Source: an uncultured Novosphingobium sp. (lineage in GTDB: Bacteria > Pseudomonadota > Alphaproteobacteria > Sphingomonadales > Sphingomonadaceae). Taken from it: 64,000 nt of DNA. The notes under the pieces are model-generated. The model was not told where the DNA came from, did no database searches, and saw nothing but the letters and a program-made list of their open reading frames with translations. Below are positions 1-10,020 of this stretch, piece after piece. The position numbers and the translations under genes are program-made. The stretch lies in the NCBI GenBank assembly GCA_946886365.1, contig CAMPIM010000002.1, forward strand, positions 13,751 through 77,750, in the 5' to 3' direction. Each line of letters begins with the position of its first letter. Positions within the stretch are counted from its first letter, which is position 1.

Positions 1-2936
1 TCCGGCAAGGGCATTTGAGCCTGGTGCCGCCGCCGCGTCCTGCCGATCTTAAATCCTATCTTCGGCGGCTGGCCCGATTGGCGCCAGGCCGGATCTGGCT
101 GGGTGCGGCGCTATGCCGGGATGGCCGGGACGCGCGCCGGATCGCGGGCTTCAAGTGGCTTAGCGCCCGCACCGGCGTGCCGCTGATCGCGACCATGGAC
201 GTGCTGTATGCCAAGCCTGACGAGCGGCCCTTGCAGGATGTGCTAAGCTGCATTCGCGAAGGCGTGACGATCGACAAGGCTGGACGCTTGCTGGAGGCCA
301 ATGCCGAACGGCACATTCATGCACCCGATGAGATGGCGCGGTTGTTTCGCGACTGCCCTGAAGCTCTGGCCGAAAGCATGCGCTTGCTTGGCAAAGTGCG
401 TTTCAGGCTGGATCAGCTATCCTATGAATACCCCCATGAGCCTGTGCCCGAAGGTTGGACGGCGCAGCAATGGCTGGAGGAACTGACCGTATCGGCCGCC
501 CATGCGCGCTATGGCCCGCATATTCCGGCCAAGGTGCGCAAGTTGCTGGATGACGAGTTCGAGCTTATTCGCGAGCGCAATTATGCTTATTATTTCTTGA
601 CGGTTTACGACATCGTCGCCTTTGCCAGAATGAAGGGCATATTATGCCAAGGGCGTGGATCGGCAGCCAATTCCATGGTCTGTTTTTTGCTGGGAGTCAC
701 TTCGGTCGATCCGGAACGGCATGAACTGCTCTTTTCCCGCTTCGTGTCGGAAGAGCGGGACGAGCCACCGGATATCGACGTCGATTTCGAGCATGAGCGG
801 CGCGAAGAGGTGATGCAATATATCTACGATCGCTATGGCCGCCATCGTGCCGGGATCGCCGCGACCGTTATCCATTACCGATCACGCAGCGCTGTAAGGG
901 AGGCGGCCAAGGTATTGGGGCTTAGCGAAGATGTGGTGGCGCGCCTGTCGAGTACGGTATGGGGCAGCTATTCGGGCGATTTTCCTGAAGCGCGGATAAC
1001 CGAGGCGGGCTTTGACCTTCACAATCCGCAGATCGTGCGGTTGCGGGCAGTGGTGGATCAATTGCTTGACGCACCTTTCCCCCGGCATCTGTCGCAGCAT
1101 GTCGGCGGTTTCGTGCTGACCCAGAACCGGCTCGATGAAACCGTGCCGCTTCATCATGCGGCGATGGCGGATCGCAGTTTCATCGAATGGGACAAGGATG
1201 ACATTGATGCGCTGGGATTGATGAAGGTCGACATTCTGGCGCTGGGCATGTTGAGTTGCATCCGCAAGGCTTATGATCTGATGAGGCTCCATAGGCTGGG
1301 CGATCATGATCTGAATATTGACCTTAAATCAGATGACCGGGCCGTTTATGACATGCTGGAAAAGGGCGACAGCATCGGCGTGTTCCAAGTGGAAAGCCGG
1401 GCGCAGATCAACATGCTGCCGCGTTTGCGCCCCCGATCCATTTATGACCTGACGGTGCAAGTGGCAATCGTGCGGCCTGGGCCGATCGAAGGCGACATGG
1501 TGCATCCCTATCTGCGGCGGAGATGTGGGGAAGAGGCGGTGGAATTTCCCGCGCCCGATCCTGCATATGGGTCCTACGACGAACTTAAGTTGCTGCTAGG
1601 CAAAACCTACGGCGTCCCCCTGTTCCAGGAACAGGCGATGAAGCTCGCCATCGTTGCCGCCGAGTTCACCCCTTCGGAAGCCAATCAGTTGCGGCGGTCG
1701 ATGGCGACTTTCCGGCAAGTGGGGGGCATGGACAAGTTCAAGGAGAAGATGATCGGCGGCATGGTGCGGCGGGGTTATGAACGCGATTTCGCCGAGCGTT
1801 GCTATAGCCAGATCGAGGGGTTCGGCAGCTATGGCTTTCCTGAAAGCCATGCGCTGTCCTTTGCGCGGCTGGTCTATGTGTCGGCGTGGATCAAATGCCA
1901 TCAGCCTGCCGTGTTTGCCTGCGCGCTGCTCAATTCCCAGCCGATGGGTTTCTATGCCCCGGCGCAGCTTGTCCGCGATGCGCGGGAGCATGGCGTGGCC
2001 GTGCATGATGTGGATGTGAACATGAGCGGGTGGGACAATGCGCTCGAACCGCTGCTGCGGTCGCGGACCGCGCGGCGCGGTGAAGGAGCGGGGCGGGCGT
2101 TGGCGTTGCGGCTGGGATTTCGCCAGATCGATGGGTTTCGAGAGGCCTGGGCCGCGCAGATGGTCGAGGCGCGGGAGGGAGGGCTGTTCACCAGTCTTGA
2201 GGATCTGGCGCGGCGGGCTGGGTTGCCTGCGCGGGCGCTGCGCTTGTTGGCAGATGCGGACGCTTGCCGGTCGCTGGGGCAGGATCGGCGGGAGGCGCTG
2301 TGGGAGGCGCGGCGGACGCCGTCCAATGAATTGCCGCTGTTCGCCGCTGCTCGAAAGCGGGACCAGAAGGCTGCGGGAGAATTGGGGCAGGAACCGGATG
2401 CTATGCTGCCTGCCATGCCGCTCGCCGAACAGGTGGCGGCTGATTATCAGATGACGCGATTGTCGCTCAAAGGCCATCCGATGGAGTTTTTGCGGCCGGT
2501 CTTTGCCGCCGAAGGGGTGCTGAGCTGCGCGCAGACGTCGGCTGCGAAGAATGGGGCGAAGGTGCGGACGGCTGGCGTTGTGCTGGTGCGGCAGCGGCCG
2601 GGGAAGGGCAATGCCGTCTTCATCACGATCGAGGATGAGACAGGGATCGCCAACATCCTGCTCTGGGCAAGGCTGTTCGAAAGGCAGCGGCGGCCGGTGA
2701 TGGCCTCGCGACTGATGCTGGTCGAGGGCGAGGTGCAACGGAGCAAGGAGGGCGTCGTCCACCTGATGGCGAGCCGGGTGCATGATCGCACTGCGGAGAT
2801 GTCGCGTCTGTCGGATACGCATAGGCCACAGATCGCCTTGTCGCGGGCGGATGAGTTTGTGCATCCTCAGCATCCCCGGACGTCCAGCCATCCGCGCAAT
2901 GTGCGGATATTGCCGAGGTCTCGGGACTTTCATTGA
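1..2936 (+). CDS. dnaE2: Error-prone DNA polymerase III alpha subunit DnaE2 (5' end outside window)
   Basis: This is the catalytic subunit of the damage-inducible translesion polymerase that usually works with ImuA and ImuB. The frame is open to the first base of the window, so the start codon and most of the N-terminal PHP domain lie upstream; the TTG at 15 is only the first possible start inside the window. Visible are the end of the PHP domain, the polymerase core with the catalytic PDIDVDF motif near residue 255, the region around KVDILALGML, and a C-terminal OB fold (FITIEDETGIANILLW). The C-terminus PRNVRILPRSRDFH is typical of DnaE2 rather than replicative DnaE. imuA and imuB probably lie just left of the window. 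Identification is firm; only the 5' end is missing. Confidence 0.95.
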   Translation, partial: RQGHLSLVPPPRPADLKSYLRRLARLAPGRIWLGAALCRDGRDARRIAGFKWLSARTGVPLIATMDVLYAKPDERPLQDVLSCIREGVTIDKAGRLLEANAERHIHAPDEMARLFRDCPEALAESMRLLGKVRFRLDQLSYEYPHEPVPEGWTAQQWLEELTVSAAHARYGPHIPAKVRKLLDDEFELIRERNYAYYFLTVYDIVAFARMKGILCQGRGSAANSMVCFLLGVTSVDPERHELLFSRFVSEERDEPPDIDVDFEHERREEVMQYIYDRYGRHRAGIAATVIHYRSRSAVREAAKVLGLSEDVVARLSSTVWGSYSGDFPEARITEAGFDLHNPQIVRLRAVVDQLLDAPFPRHLSQHVGGFVLTQNRLDETVPLHHAAMADRSFIEWDKDDIDALGLMKVDILALGMLSCIRKAYDLMRLHRLGDHDLNIDLKSDDRAVYDMLEKGDSIGVFQVESRAQINMLPRLRPRSIYDLTVQVAIVRPGPIEGDMVHPYLRRRCGEEAVEFPAPDPAYGSYDELKLLLGKTYGVPLFQEQAMKLAIVAAEFTPSEANQLRRSMATFRQVGGMDKFKEKMIGGMVRRGYERDFAERCYSQIEGFGSYGFPESHALSFARLVYVSAWIKCHQPAVFACALLNSQPMGFYAPAQLVRDAREHGVAVHDVDVNMSGWDNALEPLLRSRTARRGEGAGRALALRLGFRQIDGFREAWAAQMVEAREGGLFTSLEDLARRAGLPARALRLLADADACRSLGQDRREALWEARRTPSNELPLFAAARKRDQKAAGELGQEPDAMLPAMPLAEQVAADYQMTRLSLKGHPMEFLRPVFAAEGVLSCAQTSAAKNGAKVRTAGVVLVRQRPGKGNAVFITIEDETGIANILLWARLFERQRRPVMASRLMLVEGEVQRSKEGVVHLMASRVHDRTAEMSRLSDTHRPQIALSRADEFVHPQHPRTSSHPRNVRILPRSRDFH

Positions 2937-2967
2937 GGGATTGGCAAATCCTTCCTGCGCAGAGCGT

Positions 2968-3084
2968 GGGGAGGGGGACCGCCGGGCAGCGGTGGTGGAG
3001 GGGAAATGGCATGACCTGCGGCGCCTACGGGCGCTCCCCTCCACCAGCCTGCGGCTGGTCCCCCTCCCCATCTGTCGATGGGGA
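2968..3084. repeat. Compound inverted repeat (REP-like) between dnaE2 and the GFA gene
   Basis: Two nested pairs of complementary arms are visible. TGGGGAGGGGGACC at 2967-2980 pairs with GGTCCCCCTCCCCA at 3057-3070, and GGTGGTGGAGGGG at 2991-3003 pairs with CCCCTCCACCA at 3036-3046. A small perfect hairpin, ACCAGCC/GGCTGGT, sits at 3043-3059. The stretch has no convincing reading frame of its own. It resembles dispersed palindromic elements seen between genes in alphaproteobacterial genomes. It might also act as a terminator for dnaE2. Confidence 0.6.
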
Positions 3085-3119
3085 GGATAAACTTTCATCC
3101 CGAAGCCAAGGAGAATCCC

Positions 3120-3581
3120 ATGTCCATTCCCAATCTCCCCATCGAAGGCGGTTGTCGGTGCGGGCGTGTGCGTTTCCGGTTGAGCGAAGCGCCTTGGGGT
3201 GAGGCGGCTTGTCATTGTACCGGGTGCCAGAAGATGACCGGCAGCGCCTTTTCCACCACGATCATCATGCCTTCGGGCGGCTTTGAACTGATTGCGGGAG
3301 AGACTGTGATCGGTGGGCTGCATGGCGAAGACGTGCACCATCATCATTGCGACTGGTGCAAGAGCTGGGTCTTTACCAAGCCCGCCGCCGACATGGGCTT
3401 CGTCAATGTGCGGGCAACCATGCTGGACGATGCCATCTGGTTCGCGCCGTGGATGGAGACGCAGACGGCGGAGAAGTTGCCTTGGGCGCAGACCGGGGCG
3501 GTGGTCAGCTTTGAACGCTTCCCTGCTATGGATGAATATGAGGGGCTGATCGCCCGCTACCGCGCCGAGCGGCCTCAATAA
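3120..3581 (+). CDS. GFA-family (CENP-V/GFA) zinc-binding protein
   Basis: A 153-residue protein of the glutathione-dependent formaldehyde-activating enzyme (GFA)/CENP-V fold. The zinc cysteines are all visible: CRC near residue 13, CHCTGC near residue 32, and CDWC near residue 78 after a run of histidines. The family binds one or two zinc ions; most members have no proven substrate, so formaldehyde/glutathione chemistry is not implied here. I chose ATG 3120 because AAGGAGA lies just upstream; an in-frame ATG at 3078 would run into the repeat. The 3' end overlaps the convergent tamB gene by 7 bp. Confidence 0.85.
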   Translation: MSIPNLPIEGGCRCGRVRFRLSEAPWGEAACHCTGCQKMTGSAFSTTIIMPSGGFELIAGETVIGGLHGEDVHHHHCDWCKSWVFTKPAADMGFVNVRATMLDDAIWFAPWMETQTAEKLPWAQTGAVVSFERFPAMDEYEGLIARYRAERPQ

Positions 3582-6500
3582 TCCTTCGAATAGCGCAGGT
3601 TTGCTGATGATCCGGCGTTGGTGCCGGTCTTCGACAGCAGGCTGAGTGTTTTCGACAGCGAGATTTCCAGCTGAGTGGCGGTGAAGCCCTTGGGGTCGGT
3701 GATCACCTCCACATAGATATTGTTGGAGATATGCTGGCCGACCGCCAGGGACGCGCCGCGCCCCGTATCCTTGTCGCCGCTAACGATGCCGATGCGATCG
3801 ACGCCGGACGCGTTCTGTAGCTTGCCCATGGGGTTGAGGCCACCGCCGCCACCGCGCAGGCCGTTGAGCGCAGCGGCGAGCTGGATCGCCTGCGTGGCCG
3901 AGAGGTTCGCGACATTGTCGCCGAACAGGATGCGGGCCAATATCTCGTCCTGCGGCAGGGTGGGCGTCGAGATGAAGCTGATGTCCGGTTTCTGCGCTGT
4001 GCCGCCGACGGCGATGCCTGCCGTTACCGTGTTGATGCGGGTTTCGGCGCGGATCGCCAGTACCGGGTTCATCATCGGCCCGTTGAAGGTGATGATCCCC
4101 TGTTCAAGGTCGAACTGATGGCCGGAGAAGCTGTAGCGGCCGCGGATCACCTCGATCTTGCCGACGACGCGCGGGGCCTTTGTGGTGCCGGTGACGCGCA
4201 TGTTGGTCTTCCATTCGGAATCGAGGCCCATGCCGGTCAGGTAGATTTCATTGTCGGCGCGCACGCGGATGTCGAGCTTCCAGTCGGCGGGCCTGGCCGC
4301 TGCCTGCCGGGACGCGACGCGCTGGTCGAGCAGGTCGGTGCCCTCGCCCTTGCGCCGGACGCCCTGAAGCTGGCGGATGTCGGCGCCGCCCTGCCATGCG
4401 ATTCGGTAGCGGGTTTCAGGAAGCGACAGGTCGCCCTTGATCAGTCCGCCGTCTGCCGCGCTGTTCGTTACGTTGATCGTGCCGGTGACGACGCTGGTGA
4501 TCGCTTCGCTGCGGGCGATGCGGGCGCGGTCGAGCTTGACGGCGATGTTCATGGGGTAGCCACTTTCGGCCGCAAGCTCGACCGAGCCGCTCGCCTGCAC
4601 GGTGCCGTCGCCAGCGCGGCCGGAAAAGTCGCGTATCTCCAATCGGTCATTGGTGAAGCGGCCGTCGAGACGCATCTGCGTCAGGCGCGTGCCGAATGTT
4701 TCATTCTCGTATGTCAGCGCGTTGGCGCGGACGAGGCCGTTCAGGCGCGGCGCGGTGAGGCGGCCGTTGAAGTCCGCCGCAACGGCGATGGGGCCGGTGA
4801 GTTGCTGGTCAGCGAGCCCCGCGAAGGAGAAGAGCACATCGGCAGGTCCGGCATAGCGGATGCCGCCGCCGAGGGGCGCGGATTGGAGCTGCTCTATCCA
4901 GCTTGATCCAGAGCCGGGAGGCGCGAGGGTGGCGATGAAGCGCCCTAATGGCGCGTTGCCGCGCCGGATGAGTCCGCGCAGATCGCCCCCACGGTTCGAG
5001 AGGCGGCCTTCAATCGCCATGGAGACGGGATCGGACACGGCGGACAGGCTCGAGCGGCGGAAATCGTTGATCGCTAAGCGCGTCGTGGCGTTGGGGAAGG
5101 CGTTGCCGCTCTGGTCGAAGTCGATCGCGCCGGTCGCCTTGCCACTGATGCCGAGGCCGGGGCTGGCGATGTTCATAATGGCGAGATCGAAATCCTTGAA
5201 GCGCGCCTGAAGAGCGGTCTGGTTGCCGAAGCGTCCGGCGAGATCGACCCGTCCTTGAGGCAGAACGAGCGTTGCTGGCTCGAGCCGATAGCCCTGCGGT
5301 TCGATGCGGATGATTGCGGGTTGGGCGAAGCGGAAGGGGATGTTGCTTGCCTTGCCTTCCAGCGCGACGGCGTAAAGGTTGGGGCGGAGCGCCGCATTGA
5401 CGGCGATCGAGAAGGGCACGCCGGTCGATCCGTCGGCAACCAGCTGCGCGCGGCCCCGGCCGCCTTGATAATTGATCCGGGCGCGGCTTTTTCGCACGAC
5501 ATAGTCGCTATAGGCGGCGTTCGCCATCTGGATATCGGCGGCAATGCGGGGCTGGTCGGTGAGTAAGATGTCCGCCGTCGCGATCGCTCGGCCGATCACT
5601 ACATCAGCCTCACCGGGCAGGCGGGCGTTGCTCGCCCTGGCGTTCACCGTGATGCCCTGCGCCTTGCCCACTGCGGCAAGCCGCGCGGCGCCGGTGATGC
5701 CGGACCCGTTCATGGCGAGCTGTCCGGCGAAAGGACCGGCAGCGGTCTGCTGGAGGCGGCCGTTCATGTCGACGCCTGCGAAACGCGCCCGCGTGATGTC
5801 GATGGTGAGCGGGCCGCGTGCCGTGCGGATCAGTACATTGGCGAAGAAGGGGCCATAGGCAGAGCCGCCGGTCGCCTCCAGCCGATAGCCGCCAGCCTCG
5901 CCGTTCAGCTTTGCGACGACGTTGGAGAGTTGCACTCCGACATTGGGCCGGGCGGCGCGCAGGACCGCTTGAGGCCTCTCAATTGTTCCGCGCACGCTGA
6001 GCGCCAGCGGGCCATATTGGTTCGACGTGGCGGCGGCGTCGAAGGTGATGGCGCCATTGGTGTCGTAGCTGCCCGATCCGGAATGGACGCGGAAATTGGG
6101 TGCCGCGCCCTTCAGGTCCGCAAGGGTGAATTTGCCTTCCGGCGTCATGCCGATGCGGCCCGATGCGACGGCATTGCCGCCCAGGAAATCGCGCACGGAG
6201 GCGCTTTCCCAGCGCGCCGTGCGGACGCCGAACTTGCCCGCAAGGCCCCAGCCGCCCTTCGGTCCGGGCACTAGCTTCACATCGGTGTTGAGGTTGACGA
6301 TGCCTACGCCGTCGATCTTGTAGTCGTTTACTCGCCCCTTGAGCGCCCCCCGGTAGATGGCGTTGTCCAGGTCGGCGAGCACGATGGCGGTGGCGTCCAC
6401 CCGGTCGCTGTCGATCTTGAGGTTGTCGCTGATCAGCTTGCCAGAAGCATAGGCGAAGTCGCCCTTGACGCGCAGGTTCTGAAGGAGCCCGCCCGCTGCG

Positions 6501-7789
6501 GCGTTAAGGCCGGTGACCCGCCGCGCGGTCGCGTTGACGGGGATGCGGATGCGATCGGCGTCAATCACCGCCCGGCCACTGGCTTTCAGCCCTTCAATGC
6601 CGGTCTGGTCGAAGGCGAGCATTGCGGCGCTCAGATCATAATCGATGAACGGCGTCGCCATCGGGCCGTCAAGGATGATCGAGGCGCGTACATCCTTGCC
6701 CCGCACCTTTTCCATGATCGCGCCGGGGGTCAGTAGCGCGGCGTCGATCTTGAGGCCGCTGAACCGGCTCTTGCCGAGGTCGACGAGGCCCTGTGCTGTG
6801 GCGGCAAGGGCGGTGGAGCGCAGCGTGCCCTTCACGTTCACGCGCCGCTCGTTGAGACCGGCGAAGAGATCGACATCAAGGGCGGGTGCGGTCAGCCGGT
6901 CCACGGTTCCGGCAAAGACGAGGCCCGGCCGCACCGGACCCTTGGCCGTGAAGTTGCCGTCACGCGCGGCGAGGGCGATGTTCGCAAGCTCGCCCTTAGG
7001 GGAGTTGGCGACGATCCGGCCGTTCCATGCCTGCCATGTGCCGCGACCATCGAGCGTTGCGGTGAGGCCATCGGTAAGCCCGCTCATCTTTGCGATGACG
7101 CCACCCTTTGGAGCGGTCAGCGTGCCCTTCATGGCGAGGCGGTTCTGTGCGGGTACGGCGTCAATCGAGGCCTGGAGCCGGTCGCCGCTGTCCACGACGG
7201 CATTGGCGCTAAGCTGCGCGCGGCCATCGGCGATGTGGGTCACGCCGTCGATGGCAATCTCGCGCTTTTGGCCGATCACGGGTTTCGCCAGCACGAACTT
7301 GGCGATCTTCAGGCGATCGACGTCGATGTTGAGGTCGGGAAGGATTGGCGCGTTGGGGTCGCTTTTCGTGACGTTGAATTGGGGGCTGCGGGCCAGCACG
7401 ACCAGCGGGCTTTCCAGCAGCCGCACGGAAATATGATTGTTGAGGTAGCGGAAGGGGCTCCACACGACATGCACACGCGGGGATACGGCGAAAGGCCCTT
7501 TGGGATCACGCAGGACAAGATCGTGGATGACCATGTCGCTGTAGACCGATCCCTCGATACGGCCGACCTCGATCGCCATGCCGGATTCCAGCTTCAGCGC
7601 CGCGATCTGGCGGATCAGGAATTTCTTGCCCGGCTGGGTGTTCAGGAAAAGCAGCAATCCAGCGCCTAGCACGACGAGGCCAAGGATCAGGGCGGTGACA
7701 CCCAGCACGATCTTTTGCCATAGCGGCCGTCCTTCGCGGACAATGATCGTCTGGCTTTTGGGAGCGGGTGGAGGCGGGTCTTCGGCCAT
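3575..7789 (-). CDS. tamB: Translocation and assembly module protein TamB (DUF490)
   Basis: A 1404-residue inner-membrane-anchored periplasmic protein of the TamB/AsmA-like group, which bridges the envelope and supports outer-membrane protein or lipid transport. One transmembrane helix is visible at about residues 26-50, followed by a very long beta-rich region with repeated G-x-D and L-x-G-x patterns, and the conserved TamB C-terminal domain (SGDKDTGRGASLAVGQ, then TDPKGFTATQLEISLSKTLS near the end). Its ATG overlaps the tamA stop codon (ATGA), so the two are translationally coupled. The length fits the family. Confidence 0.93.
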   Translation of the reverse strand: MAEDPPPPAPKSQTIIVREGRPLWQKIVLGVTALILGLVVLGAGLLLFLNTQPGKKFLIRQIAALKLESGMAIEVGRIEGSVYSDMVIHDLVLRDPKGPFAVSPRVHVVWSPFRYLNNHISVRLLESPLVVLARSPQFNVTKSDPNAPILPDLNIDVDRLKIAKFVLAKPVIGQKREIAIDGVTHIADGRAQLSANAVVDSGDRLQASIDAVPAQNRLAMKGTLTAPKGGVIAKMSGLTDGLTATLDGRGTWQAWNGRIVANSPKGELANIALAARDGNFTAKGPVRPGLVFAGTVDRLTAPALDVDLFAGLNERRVNVKGTLRSTALAATAQGLVDLGKSRFSGLKIDAALLTPGAIMEKVRGKDVRASIILDGPMATPFIDYDLSAAMLAFDQTGIEGLKASGRAVIDADRIRIPVNATARRVTGLNAAAGGLLQNLRVKGDFAYASGKLISDNLKIDSDRVDATAIVLADLDNAIYRGALKGRVNDYKIDGVGIVNLNTDVKLVPGPKGGWGLAGKFGVRTARWESASVRDFLGGNAVASGRIGMTPEGKFTLADLKGAAPNFRVHSGSGSYDTNGAITFDAAATSNQYGPLALSVRGTIERPQAVLRAARPNVGVQLSNVVAKLNGEAGGYRLEATGGSAYGPFFANVLIRTARGPLTIDITRARFAGVDMNGRLQQTAAGPFAGQLAMNGSGITGAARLAAVGKAQGITVNARASNARLPGEADVVIGRAIATADILLTDQPRIAADIQMANAAYSDYVVRKSRARINYQGGRGRAQLVADGSTGVPFSIAVNAALRPNLYAVALEGKASNIPFRFAQPAIIRIEPQGYRLEPATLVLPQGRVDLAGRFGNQTALQARFKDFDLAIMNIASPGLGISGKATGAIDFDQSGNAFPNATTRLAINDFRRSSLSAVSDPVSMAIEGRLSNRGGDLRGLIRRGNAPLGRFIATLAPPGSGSSWIEQLQSAPLGGGIRYAGPADVLFSFAGLADQQLTGPIAVAADFNGRLTAPRLNGLVRANALTYENETFGTRLTQMRLDGRFTNDRLEIRDFSGRAGDGTVQASGSVELAAESGYPMNIAVKLDRARIARSEAITSVVTGTINVTNSAADGGLIKGDLSLPETRYRIAWQGGADIRQLQGVRRKGEGTDLLDQRVASRQAAARPADWKLDIRVRADNEIYLTGMGLDSEWKTNMRVTGTTKAPRVVGKIEVIRGRYSFSGHQFDLEQGIITFNGPMMNPVLAIRAETRINTVTAGIAVGGTAQKPDISFISTPTLPQDEILARILFGDNVANLSATQAIQLAAALNGLRGGGGGLNPMGKLQNASGVDRIGIVSGDKDTGRGASLAVGQHISNNIYVEVITDPKGFTATQLEISLSKTLSLLSKTGTNAGSSANLRYSKDY

Positions 7790-9891
7790 CAGAATGCCTG
7801 TCCAATGCCGATATAGAGGGTGAATTTGGACTCGCCGGGTTGCCGGTTGATCGGCATCGCGATGTCCGCCCGGAAGGGGCCGAAGTCGGTATAGAAGCGG
7901 CCGCCCAAGCCTACCCCATAGCGAATGTCGGAGAATTTCGGGATGGCGCTTTCATAGACCTGTCCCGCATCGACGAAGGCGACCACGCCATAATTGCCGA
8001 AGCGGTAGCGACCTTCGACGGCGAACTCGTTGACGGATCGGCCGCCGACCGGATCGTCATTGACGTCCTTTGGTCCCAATTCCTGATAGCCAAAGCCGCG
8101 CACCGATCCGCCGCCGCCTGCATAGACGCGGCGGGAGGGTGCGATCTGGTCGCGTGATGCACCGCTGATCGTGCCGAGCCGGGTCCGAGCCGCGATCACC
8201 AGCGCATCGGAAACGGGATAATAGCCGCTAAGGTCGAAGGTCCCGCGGACATAGGGTGACAGATTGCCCTGGAACGATGCTTCGGGCGACAGGCGCAGAT
8301 TGGCGCGGAAGCCTTTGGTGGGATTGAGCAGATCGTCCGACCGATCATAGCCAAGCTGCACCGGCAGCGAGCCGATGAAATATGTCAGCCGCCGCTTTTC
8401 CGCCGTAGCGGGGTCGATCGTCGTCTGCTCGTTCGACAGCAGGATTTCTGCGCCATAGGTGTAGGTCCAGCGCTTTTGGAAGATGGGCGTCGACTGGCGC
8501 GACCAGCTGATGTTGAGGCCCGCAGTGAAGGCTTCATAGGCATCATAATTTTGGTGGTTGAGCAGGGCGCCAGCCTGGAAGGTCTTGTCCCGCTTGCCCG
8601 CGTTGGAGCGGCGGAAGGTGCCGGAAACGCCCTGTTCCTGCGTGCCGGCGATCACCTTCGCGATCAGCGCGCCTTCTGGCGGGAAGAGGTTGCGGTGCGT
8701 CCATGTGCCTTCGGCGCGGAAGCCTTGCCCCGTGCCATAGCCAAGCTCGCCCGCCAGCGTGCGGGGCGGACCCGCCTCCTGATCGACATTCAGGTCGACA
8801 TATTCGGTGCCATCGGGGCCGGGCTCGTTCGTGCGCACCGGGTCGACCGCGACGCTGGAGAAGAGGCCGGTCGCGACGAGGGCGCGGCGCAGGTCATCCA
8901 CCTTGCGGCTGTCATATAGCTCGCCGGGTTTGAAGCGGCTGATGACCTTCATATGGTCAGCGCCAAAGGCCTGCTTGCGGCCCGAGGTTGTGATCCCACG
9001 GAACGATCCGCGCGGGCCGACCTCGACCGGCAGGGTGTAGTCGCCGGTGATCGTCGCGGGGTCGAGCAATATGTCCCGTTCCCCGACCTTGGCGAAGGGA
9101 TAGCCATTTTCGGGCAGCTTCACCCCGACATTGGCCTCCGCGCTTTCGACATCGGCGGCCACGATATAGTCGCCGGTCTTGAGCGGCAGGCTGTCGCGGA
9201 CAAGGCTGGGCGGCACCGTTGGGCCAGCGTTGATGACGATGTCGCCGATCTTGTACTGCTTGCCCGGAGTGACGGACAACACTGCCTTCAGCGTGCCATC
9301 GCCTGTCTGGTCGAGCGACGCGAGGGCGGTCGCGTTATAATAGCCCTGCGAATAGAGCAGCCGCACGGCGAGCGCCTCATCCTCATGCGCGCGCGCCTGC
9401 ACCATGGCGGCGGTTTCGGCGCGCCCCTTGCCATCGACCAGTGCTGACTCGCCCCGGAACTCATCTTCAAGGCCGGTCTTGCCGAAACCGTCCATCTCCA
9501 CGGTATAGCGGATCTCGGGCGTCTTTTCGTGCGGACTGTCGCTTGCCACCTGAGGCGGCACGGTTACGCTGTCGAGCGGTGCCAAGGGCTGTACCAGTTC
9601 CGCTTCCGCTGGGGGTTCGGTGGCGGGCGGCAGTTCGGCGGGCGCGCTGGCCTGCGGCATTTGCTGATCGATCCAGCTGTCTATCGACGGTAAAGGAGCG
9701 GAAGGGTTGGCGGGGTCACTCTCCCCAGCCTTGGGCAATCGCGCTTCAAATTCTTCGTCGGGCAGGATTGGCGGCTCCTGCTGAGCAGCAACCGTGCCTG
9801 CGGATGTCTGCGCCTGCAGCGGCAAGGGTGACGCAGCGATCATCAGAACGCCCAAGGCACGCTGGGCGCGTTTCGCCTGCCTGGAACCCAT
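7789..9891 (-). CDS. tamA: Outer-membrane assembly protein TamA (BamA/Omp85 family)
   Basis: A 700-residue Omp85-family barrel protein and the outer-membrane partner of TamB. The N-terminus has a signal peptide ending near LPLQAQ (about residue 28), then a proline/acid-rich linker to about residue 100, POTRA-like repeats to about residue 370, and a C-terminal barrel with the surface-antigen signature (GGGGSVRGFGYQELGP and a terminal phenylalanine in YIGIGQAF). The gene is first in the tamA-tamB pair and is divergent from recJ, with a 129-bp shared upstream region. Confidence 0.92.
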   Translation of the reverse strand: MGSRQAKRAQRALGVLMIAASPLPLQAQTSAGTVAAQQEPPILPDEEFEARLPKAGESDPANPSAPLPSIDSWIDQQMPQASAPAELPPATEPPAEAELVQPLAPLDSVTVPPQVASDSPHEKTPEIRYTVEMDGFGKTGLEDEFRGESALVDGKGRAETAAMVQARAHEDEALAVRLLYSQGYYNATALASLDQTGDGTLKAVLSVTPGKQYKIGDIVINAGPTVPPSLVRDSLPLKTGDYIVAADVESAEANVGVKLPENGYPFAKVGERDILLDPATITGDYTLPVEVGPRGSFRGITTSGRKQAFGADHMKVISRFKPGELYDSRKVDDLRRALVATGLFSSVAVDPVRTNEPGPDGTEYVDLNVDQEAGPPRTLAGELGYGTGQGFRAEGTWTHRNLFPPEGALIAKVIAGTQEQGVSGTFRRSNAGKRDKTFQAGALLNHQNYDAYEAFTAGLNISWSRQSTPIFQKRWTYTYGAEILLSNEQTTIDPATAEKRRLTYFIGSLPVQLGYDRSDDLLNPTKGFRANLRLSPEASFQGNLSPYVRGTFDLSGYYPVSDALVIAARTRLGTISGASRDQIAPSRRVYAGGGGSVRGFGYQELGPKDVNDDPVGGRSVNEFAVEGRYRFGNYGVVAFVDAGQVYESAIPKFSDIRYGVGLGGRFYTDFGPFRADIAMPINRQPGESKFTLYIGIGQAF

Positions 9892-10020
9892 GTAAATTCA
9901 GCTGCCCCTTTCCATCCGCGGTGCACGCGGGGAAGACGAATACGCGCAAGGCCTTGTTTCGGTTCCGCCGTCGGCCGTGAACCGCTTCCCTCGGGCGTCG
10001 GCCCGGTTTAGGGATCAGAA

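Noticed and set aside
1596..3578. 660-residue open frame on the minus strand
   Set aside because: It is antisense to dnaE2, rich in Arg/Pro/His/Gln with no domain; a product of high G/C in third positions.
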